Source of the DNA: Bacteroidia bacterium
Lineage (GTDB): Bacteria; Bacteroidota; Bacteroidia; NS11-12g; UBA955
Assembly (NCBI GenBank): GCA_014376345.1
Contig: JACMRS010000133.1
Location: forward strand, 1 to 5,039
DNA: 5,039 bases
Reading direction: 5' to 3'
The notes under the pieces were generated by a model, which saw only the letters and a list, made by a program, of their open reading frames with translations, did not search any database and had not been told where the DNA came from. Shown here in pieces: positions 1-5,039 of this stretch (positions within the stretch are counted from its first letter, which is position 1; every line of letters starts with the position of its first letter). The position numbers and the translations under genes are program-made.

Positions 1-326
1 GAAAGAAAATATTTTCCTGCTAGAAATGTCCTGTCAATTCGGGCAAAACACTCGCTGAAAAATGCAGATGGAATTGCAAGTACGACAAGCTCTGAAGCCG
101 AAACAGCCATATTAATATCGCTGTAAAGATGCACTTTATTTAAGTCAATAGTTACATCACTCAGATATTTCGGATTGTGTGCATGACTGTTAATGTAGGC
201 TACATCCTCAGGATTTCTCAGCCACCAATGTATTTTAAGTTCTTTTTCGGGAGATGAGAGCATTTTAACAATAGCCGTTGCCCAGCTTCCACCACCTATT
301 ACTGTTACTTCGCTTAAACTATTCAC
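1..326 (-). CDS. gpsA: Glycerol-3-phosphate dehydrogenase [NAD(P)+], N-terminal part (cut by window edge)
   Basis: Known role of the family: cytosolic reduction of dihydroxyacetone phosphate to sn-glycerol 3-phosphate, the backbone for phospholipids. Only the first 108 residues are here; the family usually has about 330. The N-terminal Rossmann fold is clear: beta strand VTVI (residues 7-10), dinucleotide loop GGGSWATA (11-18), the WLRN segment (35-38) where the cofactor's ribose side is usually read, NPKYL (51-55), and the family-typical VVLAIPSAF (81-89) followed by LAGKYF. The frame is open from the left edge with no interruption. I chose GTG at 326 because it puts the glycine loop at residue 11, as usual, and there is no ATG in frame between it and the upstream gene. 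No Shine-Dalgarno sequence is visible. It lies 46 bases after the ABC transporter stop on the same strand and may be its operon partner. The start codon sits in the loop of a perfect inverted repeat. Identity is very likely; the exact start is moderately sure. Confidence 0.93.
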   Translation of the reverse strand, partial: MNSLSEVTVIGGGSWATAIVKMLSSPEKELKIHWWLRNPEDVAYINSHAHNPKYLSDVTIDLNKVHLYSDINMAVSASELVVLAIPSAFFSECFARIDRTFLAGKYFL

Positions 327-341
327 AAATGCGAAGTAACA
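303..341 (-). repeat. Perfect 11-bp inverted repeat around the gpsA start codon
   Basis: The arms are TGTTACTTCGC (303-313) and GCGAAGTAACA (331-341), exact reverse complements, separated by 17 bases. In the gpsA transcript the upstream arm is untranslated leader, the loop carries the GTG start (326-324), and the downstream arm encodes residues S5-T8 and part of V9. RNA could therefore fold into an 11-bp stem presenting the start codon in the loop, or the DNA could be a two-fold protein site. Neither role is shown; the symmetry itself is directly visible. I saw no second copy of the arm in this window. Confidence 0.75.
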
Positions 342-362
342 TATTTTTACCTGAAAAGCCTT

Positions 363-370
363 GAAATATA
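363..370 (-). promoter_or_regulatory. Possible weak -7 promoter box before gpsA
   Basis: Read on the minus strand this is TATATTTC, one base off the Bacteroidota -7 consensus TAnnTTTG. It lies 36 bases upstream of the GTG start, in the gap after the ABC transporter. I found no convincing -33 TTTG partner. In A/T-rich DNA such near matches arise often by chance, so this is only a candidate for separate gpsA expression. Confidence 0.2.
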
Positions 371-372
371 CT

Positions 373-2265
373 CTATTTTGAAAGACTTGAGAAGGAAGTC
401 TTCTCAGGAAAATCAAACTGCAGACTGCTCAGATGCCTGTACATGCCATGTTCTATAGCTGTAAGCGCTTCGTGTGTGCCTTGTTCTATTATGGTGCCCT
501 TATCTAATACCAATATTTTATCGGCATTCCTTATTGTACTAAGTCTGTGTGCAATAACAATGCTTGTGCGGCCTTTCATCAATTCATCCAATGCATCCTG
601 AACAAGCTTTTCACTTTCACTGTCAAGAGAACTGGTAGCTTCATCGAGAATCAAAATGGCTGGATCTTTTAAGATGGCTCTTGCAATTGCAATTCTTTGC
701 CTTTGCCCACCTGAAAGCTGTATTCCACGTTCACCAACCATCGTTTGATACCCTTCAGGAAATCCTGTAATAAAATTATGTGCGTTGGCTCTCTTTGCGG
801 CTTCTTCAACCTGATTTAGAGTTGCAGCTGAATTACCATATAAAATATTTTCATACACAGTACCGCCAAACAATAAAATATCCTGTGGCACCAATGCAAG
901 ATTCTGTCTGAGTTGTTCCAGTGTGAAATTCTCAGCAGGCATGCCATCAAATGAAATAGAACCTTTACCCGGTTTATAAAAAGCCAGCAATAATTGTGCG
1001 ATGGTAGATTTTCCAGAACCGCTCGAACCAACTAACGCAATTTGCTGACCGGCTTTTACTTCAAATGAAATTCCTTTCAACACTTCTACATCCTGTCTTG
1101 AAGGATAACTGAAATGAACATCTTTTACTTCAATATTTCCCTTAAGATGAATGTTTTCAGAGTTAGTAGAAGCTAAAGTACTCCAGAGTTCAGATTCATT
1201 GCTTTCGCGTAATATTTCCCGAACACGCTGTGTGGCGCCTATAGTTTTCTGCACCTGACTGAACATATCTGCAAAACCTGCAAATGTGCCACCTACAAAT
1301 GCTGAGTATACCACAAATGCCACTAAATCACCATTCTCTAAAGTGCCGGCATGTATCATATTCGCGCCTTCCCAGATAACAAAAGCAATGGCACCAAATA
1401 CTGTAAAAATCATACTCGATACAAACAGACCTCTGTAAGTAGCGTTTTTAATTGCAAAATTTACCAGCTCACTGATACTGCTCTGGTAACGTTTAGTTTC
1501 AAGTTTTTCACTAGTGAAAGCTTTAACAACAGTAATCCCGTGTAATGCTTCATTTACCACATTTCCAGACTCGGCAAGCATGTCTGTTTCCTTTCTCGAA
1601 AGTCCTCTTATTTGTCTGCCAAATGCAACTGCTAAAATAGCAAGCAATGGCACTATCGCTAACATAATAAAAGCAAGCTTTTGAGAAATATAAAAAATAA
1701 GAAATATACCGATGATTAAGGTCATAATACCTCTCAAAAATTCAGCAAGTACAAATGAAATGGTATCTTGAATCTGTCCGGTATCAGCAGCAATTCGGCT
1801 GTTTAGTTCACCTACTTTCTGACTTGAAAAAAAAGAAAGCGGCAGATTCAAAAGTTTAGAGAAAAGATCTTTTCGCAAATCTGCAGTAGCTTTTGTTCCC
1901 GACTGAGACAGCATATAAAGTCTCATGTAAGAAAAAAGAAACTGAAAGCCGAGCTGAATAAATACAAGCAATAAAATGGTATTTAAAGACCATGTGCTAG
2001 GCTTAAAATTGATACCATTAAAAGCTTTTGAAAGACTTCCGGTCATTTGCGATCCTTGAGTTGTTCCTGTTGCAGCATTTACCATTTGACCCACTAAAAA
2101 AGGGAACAACATAGTACTTACTGCAGACAATGCTATAAATACCAGTCCGCCAATAAAGTATCCTCTATAAGGTTTTAAATATCTGAATAAAATCAGCGAT
2201 TCTTTAATAGATTCCCTGCTGATTTTTGCCTTAGGCATATCACGGTCTGGTCTTGGTCCCGCCAT
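373..2265 (-). CDS. ABC exporter half-transporter, fused membrane and ATPase domains (MsbA/BmrA type)
   Basis: A 630-residue inner-membrane exporter subunit expected to work as a homodimer, pumping lipids, drugs or peptides outward with ATP. The substrate cannot be read from sequence. The N-terminal membrane domain has about six helices (roughly 36-58, 95-118, 172-193, 197-215, 280-300 and 312-335), with a polar periplasmic loop at about 62-92 between the first two. The ATPase domain is complete: A-loop Tyr387 in FSYP, Walker A GSSGSGKST (413-421), Q-loop Gln461, signature LSGGQ (517-521), Walker B ILILD (537-541) with catalytic Glu542, D-loop SSLD (545-548) and switch His573. All catalytic residues are intact in one chain, which argues for a homodimer rather than a degenerate heterodimer partner. 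The start at 2265 has an A-rich leader and no Shine-Dalgarno; Met10 is a less likely alternative. It follows the methyltransferase by 27 A/T-rich bases with no promoter box in the gap, so co-transcription is likely. Calling it msbA would overreach. Confidence 0.95.
   Translation of the reverse strand: MAGPRPDRDMPKAKISRESIKESLILFRYLKPYRGYFIGGLVFIALSAVSTMLFPFLVGQMVNAATGTTQGSQMTGSLSKAFNGINFKPSTWSLNTILLLVFIQLGFQFLFSYMRLYMLSQSGTKATADLRKDLFSKLLNLPLSFFSSQKVGELNSRIAADTGQIQDTISFVLAEFLRGIMTLIIGIFLIFYISQKLAFIMLAIVPLLAILAVAFGRQIRGLSRKETDMLAESGNVVNEALHGITVVKAFTSEKLETKRYQSSISELVNFAIKNATYRGLFVSSMIFTVFGAIAFVIWEGANMIHAGTLENGDLVAFVVYSAFVGGTFAGFADMFSQVQKTIGATQRVREILRESNESELWSTLASTNSENIHLKGNIEVKDVHFSYPSRQDVEVLKGISFEVKAGQQIALVGSSGSGKSTIAQLLLAFYKPGKGSISFDGMPAENFTLEQLRQNLALVPQDILLFGGTVYENILYGNSAATLNQVEEAAKRANAHNFITGFPEGYQTMVGERGIQLSGGQRQRIAIARAILKDPAILILDEATSSLDSESEKLVQDALDELMKGRTSIVIAHRLSTIRNADKILVLDKGTIIEQGTHEALTAIEHGMYRHLSSLQFDFPEKTSFSSLSK
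388..406 (-). terminator. Hairpin in the last codons of the ABC transporter (possible terminator or attenuator)
   Basis: TGAGAAG and CTTCTCA (388-394 and 400-406) form a perfect 7-bp stem around a 5-base loop. It lies within the final codons of the ABC transporter (the stretch PEKTSFSS) and ends about a dozen bases before the TAG stop. On the transcribed strand it is followed by AAGTCTTTC, which is T-poor compared with a classic intrinsic terminator. It could reduce read-through into gpsA or be a by-product of codon content. Weak evidence. Confidence 0.25.
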
Positions 2266-2292
2266 TTTTTTCTAAATCTTAAAATAAATTAA

Positions 2293-3300
2293 TTAATAAG
2301 CCAGCTGAGGCACAACCCTTGGCTGATAATTCTTTGCTTTTTCAGCAATTGCTTTGATATGTTCCGGTGTTGTGCCGCAGCATCCACCAACCATATTTAC
2401 CCAACCATTTGACATAAACTGTTCAACTACTTTTGCCATAGCTTCCGGACTTTCATCATACTCGCCGAATTCATTTGGTAGTCCCGCATTGGGATATGCA
2501 GTTGTGTAAGCCCAGGCTACCCTGTCCAGCTCCTGAATATGCGGAATCATATCTTTAGCTCCAAGCGCGCAATTAAGTCCGATACTGATTGGTTTTGCAT
2601 GAGAAACAGAGTTCCAGAAAGCTTCAGGAGTCTGTCCACTCAATGTTCTTCCGCTGGCATCGGTTATTGTACCTGAAATCATTACCGGCAATTCAATTCC
2701 TTTTTCATTGAAAAGTTCCTGAATTGCAAATAATCCGGCTTTCACATTGAGGGTATCTGTTACTGTTTCTAATAAAAGCATGTCTGATCCACCTTCAATT
2801 AAGCCTCTTGCCTGTTCTCTAAAAGCAACTACAAGATCTTCAAACGTAACTGATCTGAAACCTGGATTATTGACATCCGGCGACATTGATGATAACTTAG
2901 TAGTAGGACCCATGGCACCTGCTACAAACCTTGGCTTGTCCGGTGTTTTTGCAGTAAATTCATCTGCTGCTTCACGGGCAATTTTTGCTGCTTCGAAGTT
3001 CATTTCATACACAATATCTTCCATGTGATAATCTGCCATAGAAACACTTTGTGCGTTAAAAGTATTGGTTTCAATAATATCAGCACCTGCTTCAAGAAAC
3101 TGTCTGTGAATATCACCAATAATTTGTGGTTGGGTCAGCACAAGAAGGTCATTATTTCCTTTAAGGGAGTGAGGAAAATCTTTAAATCTTTCACCTCTGT
3201 AATCCTCTTCGGAAAGTTTATATGTTTGAATCATTGTGCCCATAGCACCATCAATGATCATAATTCTTTTACTTAAAATATCGTGAATATTCTCTTTCAT
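2293..3300 (-). CDS. Homocysteine S-methyltransferase, stand-alone MetH-type N-terminal module
   Basis: The domain transfers a methyl group to the zinc-bound thiol of L-homocysteine to make methionine, in the cytosol. In full MetH the donor is methylcobalamin on other domains. This 335-residue protein matches the first MetH module. It shows IDGAMGTMIQ near the N-terminus, GADIIETNTFNA (residues 71-82), the zinc ligand Cys244 in GLNC, and the GGCCGTTPEH motif with ligands Cys307 and Cys308. It ends at VVPQLAY, about where full-length MetH passes from this barrel into the folate-binding barrel, so it looks like a clean split gene rather than a broken one. The longest frame begins 12 codons earlier at 3336. 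I prefer ATG at 3300 because MKENIHDILSKRIMIIDG aligns with the usual MetH start and because a promoter box ends only 9 bases before the upper ATG. The genes on either side are not other MetH modules. Domain identity is very sure; in vivo methyl donor is unknown. Confidence 0.93.
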   Translation of the reverse strand: MKENIHDILSKRIMIIDGAMGTMIQTYKLSEEDYRGERFKDFPHSLKGNNDLLVLTQPQIIGDIHRQFLEAGADIIETNTFNAQSVSMADYHMEDIVYEMNFEAAKIAREAADEFTAKTPDKPRFVAGAMGPTTKLSSMSPDVNNPGFRSVTFEDLVVAFREQARGLIEGGSDMLLLETVTDTLNVKAGLFAIQELFNEKGIELPVMISGTITDASGRTLSGQTPEAFWNSVSHAKPISIGLNCALGAKDMIPHIQELDRVAWAYTTAYPNAGLPNEFGEYDESPEAMAKVVEQFMSNGWVNMVGGCCGTTPEHIKAIAEKAKNYQPRVVPQLAY

Positions 3301-3315
3301 TATTTCAATTTTACC

Positions 3316-3335
3316 TGCAGTAAAATCTAACTGCA
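3316..3335 (-). repeat. 6-bp inverted repeat in the methyltransferase leader
   Basis: TGCAGT (3316-3321) and ACTGCA (3330-3335) are perfect reverse complements around an 8-base A/T-rich centre. If transcription begins near 3340 and translation at 3300, this would be a small hairpin at the very 5' end of the mRNA, covering the rejected upper ATG. It could stabilise the message or be a small operator. The arms are short and chance is a real possibility. Confidence 0.35.
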
Positions 3336-3345
3336 TTTACAGATG

Positions 3346-3353
3346 CAAAAGTA
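3346..3353 (-). promoter_or_regulatory. Bacteroidota-type -7 promoter box for the methyltransferase gene
   Basis: On the minus strand this reads TACTTTTG, an exact match to the Bacteroidota primary sigma consensus TAnnTTTG. A TTTC about 16 bases upstream (3370-3373) is a poor candidate for the -33 TTTG. It is the only exact TAnnTTTG match on the minus strand that I noticed in an intergenic position. It would start transcripts near 3340, giving a leader of about 40 bases to the start at 3300, and could drive the methyltransferase, ABC transporter and gpsA together. Confidence 0.5.
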
Positions 3354-3386
3354 ATATTAAAATATGGCAGAAACACACTGTTTTAT

Positions 3387-3409
3387 CGCTGTAATAAGCA
3401 GTTACAACG
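3387..3409 (-). terminator. Hairpin just after the 479-residue gene, possible terminator
   Basis: On the minus strand CGTTGTAA and TTACAGCG pair over 8 bp with one T-G wobble, around a 7-base loop (arms 3402-3409 and 3387-3394). It starts 4 bases past the TAG stop of the 479-residue gene. No T-run follows (the next bases are ATAAAACAG), so it is not a classic intrinsic terminator. Its place between a stop codon and a downstream promoter box still fits the end of a transcript. Confidence 0.35.
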
Positions 3410-3413
3410 CTTT

Positions 3414-4853
3414 CTATTCACCACCGCTAAGCTCAGAAATTGTTTTGAAAAGCGACTTATTGAAACTCACGTTAAAAGTGAATGCACTGATACCATTGTT
3501 TCTTGCTGTTAAAACACCTGAAACCTTTCGTATTCCGCTTAAATTAGCAGCTGCAGGAAATGCATTTATTAAATTATCCATGCTGACATTAAAATTCAGA
3601 ATGTCATTGCCATTTTTCCCTGAATAAATCTTACTTCTTTTAAAATAGCGTCCATGTTCAAAGTGGTTAGTTATCTTACAAAGCCAGGGATTTGCTGAAG
3701 AATCAATATATAAAAACCAGGGAGTAATAATTTTAGATTCAATCAGGTATTTAATATTTGAATGGGATTTGATTGCAAAAAAGGATTCACAAGTCTGAAG
3801 AGTATCTGTGATTACTTCTTCTCTTTCTATTGAATTAAAATTTTCATCGTAATTTTGACTGATTATGGTTTTATTTGCAATACGAACTCCCGCATATTCA
3901 ATAGAAATTGGTCCTTTAATATCATTTATTAACTCTGAAATATTACTAGAGTAAGATTCTGAAGGAATTTTTAAATGCAAAGTATTCATTACTAATTCTG
4001 TATAAAATCCAGCTAATTTATTCATATCCGGATCAGAAAAATCAACCTGTAATCTTATTCCGCTGCTTGTGTCGGTTTCCGGAAAAGTTACCGGGTTTAA
4101 ATCCGTTGCAGTTTTTCCATCAACCGCTATCATTCCATTTGTAACAAAGTTTCCTTTTTCAATAAAAAGTGAACCCGCCATTTTTTTAAATGTAATGTTT
4201 CCCATAACCTTACTATCCAACGAACCGTAAAATGTTCCGACAGCACCCGGTTTTTCAAACATCACCCTGAAAAGAGGCTGTTCCATTATTGAATTTTTAG
4301 GCTTGGCTTCAATTGTGGAAGCAATTTCTTTTTCTGTAAATTCTGCACCTTTAAACCCTTTAACGGGCATAATTACCGCAATTCCTGCATGCCATACCAA
4401 TCTGAAATTATCCCTTAAAGAAATAACATATTTATAATCTTTTTTATCAGTAATTGGTGAAAAAGTACCTGCAGGAACTTTAGTTTTAATATAATTCTCA
4501 AAAACATCTTCATTGTTAAGTTCAAAAAGAACACAGGCCATGTCATCTTTAGAATAGGCAATCAGATCTGAATATAAATTGATACCCAGATCTGTTGGAT
4601 CGGATATATTTTTAAAATAGTGAAATTGTTTTATTTTTTGAATAACGCCGCTATCCGGTTTTTCGGAAGACTGAGACTGAAGAGCAACAAAAAGTTTTTT
4701 GGTATTAATAAATACTACCGATTTAGCATCTGCAGGCACATAGTAAGGAAGTTCACTTGGCTTATGATAACGAAAATACAGAAACGCAATTACACCTGCT
4801 GCCATAATAAGCGCAAGAACAGAAATACGTATTGCAGTTTTTTTAATACCCAT
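3414..4853 (-). CDS. Membrane-anchored or exported protein of unknown function (479 aa)
   Basis: I do not recognise a function. The N-terminus MGIKKTAIRISV leads into one hydrophobic segment at about residues 7-27 with basic residues before it. It has no lipobox cysteine, so it is probably a signal anchor or uncleaved signal with the remaining 450 residues in the periplasm. Just after the membrane segment comes YYVPADAKSVVFINTKKL (37-54). A proline-acidic-alanine strand of this kind opens several large Bacteroidota proteins of unknown function (the DUF4836/DUF3352 sort), and the alternating short beta-like stretches that follow fit that style. This is an impression, not a family match. I find no enzyme motif and only a few scattered cysteines. 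ATG at 4853 is the natural start; the frame can also be opened one codon earlier at a TTG (4856). The start overlaps the end of the upstream gene by 11 bases, which suggests translational coupling. The gene is intact. Confidence 0.82.
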   Translation of the reverse strand: MGIKKTAIRISVLALIMAAGVIAFLYFRYHKPSELPYYVPADAKSVVFINTKKLFVALQSQSSEKPDSGVIQKIKQFHYFKNISDPTDLGINLYSDLIAYSKDDMACVLFELNNEDVFENYIKTKVPAGTFSPITDKKDYKYVISLRDNFRLVWHAGIAVIMPVKGFKGAEFTEKEIASTIEAKPKNSIMEQPLFRVMFEKPGAVGTFYGSLDSKVMGNITFKKMAGSLFIEKGNFVTNGMIAVDGKTATDLNPVTFPETDTSSGIRLQVDFSDPDMNKLAGFYTELVMNTLHLKIPSESYSSNISELINDIKGPISIEYAGVRIANKTIISQNYDENFNSIEREEVITDTLQTCESFFAIKSHSNIKYLIESKIITPWFLYIDSSANPWLCKITNHFEHGRYFKRSKIYSGKNGNDILNFNVSMDNLINAFPAAANLSGIRKVSGVLTARNNGISAFTFNVSFNKSLFKTISELSGGE

Positions 4854-5039
4854 CAATAATATTCATTTGTTTAAGTAATTCAAATATTTGAGACAGAGCA
4901 TTTGCTTCACCATCTTTAAAATTAACTGAAAGTGTAGATTGAATAGAATTATTCTTAACTTTTTCAGAAATAAAATCCATGCTTTTAAACCTGGAAGCGA
5001 GGGTTTCCAGTTCTTTTATACCTGCATCAGACCCATATA
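4843..5039 (-). CDS. C-terminal end of an unidentified protein (64 codons in the window)
   Basis: This open frame enters at the right edge and ends in TAA at 4845-4843, after ...FELLKQMNIIDGY. It was found by hand translation of the minus strand. Support for it being real: 65 codons without interruption, an ordinary residue mix, same strand as its neighbour, and an 11-base overlap of its stop with the ATG of the 479-residue gene, typical of tightly coupled operon genes. The visible part is amphipathic (helix-like GIKELETLASRFKSM, then strand-like STLSVNF, then helix-like ALSQIFELLKQM). The strand-helix ending resembles the end of its neighbour, FTFNVSFNKSLFKTISEL, so the two might be paralogues. 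The function cannot be told from this fragment. Confidence 0.75.
   Translation of the reverse strand, partial: YGSDAGIKELETLASRFKSMDFISEKVKNNSIQSTLSVNFKDGEANALSQIFELLKQMNIIDGY

Noticed and set aside
816..1545. Open frames of 71 codons (minus) and 64 codons (plus) inside the ABC transporter
   Set aside because: Both overlap the conserved membrane/ATPase coding region in other frames; compositions rich in Cys, Ile and Asn or Trp are typical of shadow frames.
2266..2292. Possible promoter or terminator between the methyltransferase and the ABC transporter
   Set aside because: The 27 bases are nearly all A/T with no TAnnTTTG match and no stem; this is better read as an A-rich translation leader within an operon.
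2747..3276. Two plus-strand open frames antisense to the methyltransferase
   Set aside because: They are opposite-strand shadows of a strongly conserved minus-strand gene and show no protein-like motifs of their own.
3337..3413. Possible methionine-related riboswitch (SAM or cobalamin) upstream of the methyltransferase
   Set aside because: The gap is only 77 bases and its best promoter box lies near its downstream end, leaving about 40 bases of leader. That is too short for a cobalamin riboswitch, and I see no SAM riboswitch core.
3364..3627. Plus-strand open frame of 87 codons
   Set aside because: It lies mostly antisense to the 479-residue gene, has no recognisable domain, and the minus-strand frame there is long and intact.
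4620..4859. Plus-strand open frame of 79 codons
   Set aside because: Antisense to the start of the 479-residue gene, with a biased Lys/Arg/Asn/Phe composition and no domain.
1..5039. Mobile element, CRISPR, tRNA/rRNA or defence system
   Set aside because: No transposase, integrase, direct repeat array, RNA-gene signature or defence-type domain is visible on either strand; the genes are mostly housekeeping.

Overview
The window looks like chromosomal DNA from a member of the Bacteroidota (possibly the Chitinophagales/Sphingobacteriales side, which is inference). The reasons are A+T-rich DNA, start codons without a Shine-Dalgarno sequence but with A/T-rich leaders, an exact match to the Bacteroidota -7 promoter box (TAnnTTTG) upstream of the homocysteine methyltransferase gene, and protein sequences of Bacteroidota flavour. 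Every supported gene is on the minus strand, so transcription runs from right to left. Coding density is high and no stretch over 300 bases lacks a gene.

In the direction of transcription, the window opens with the last 64 codons of an unidentified protein (4843-5039). Its stop codon overlaps by 11 bases the start of a 479-residue protein of unknown function (3414-4853) that has one N-terminal membrane segment. The two are almost certainly co-transcribed and may be distant paralogues. A small hairpin (3387-3409) follows the second gene. Next come a promoter-like box (3346-3353) and a stand-alone homocysteine S-methyltransferase module of the MetH type (2293-3300), whose start I place 12 codons inside the longest open frame. 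After a 27-base A/T-rich gap there is a complete MsbA/BmrA-type ABC exporter half-transporter (373-2265). After a further 46 bases comes the first 108 codons of NAD(P)-dependent glycerol-3-phosphate dehydrogenase gpsA (1-326), cut by the window edge.

Functionally this is mostly housekeeping: methionine synthesis, export across the inner membrane and the first step of phospholipid backbone synthesis, next to a pair of envelope-type proteins. The methyltransferase, ABC transporter and gpsA could share the promoter at about 3350, but no common pathway links them. I see no mobile element, RNA gene, CRISPR array or defence system. The least expected signal is a perfect 11-bp inverted repeat with the gpsA start codon in its loop (303-341). 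The second lead is that the MetH-type homocysteine module stands alone, with none of the other MetH domains beside it.
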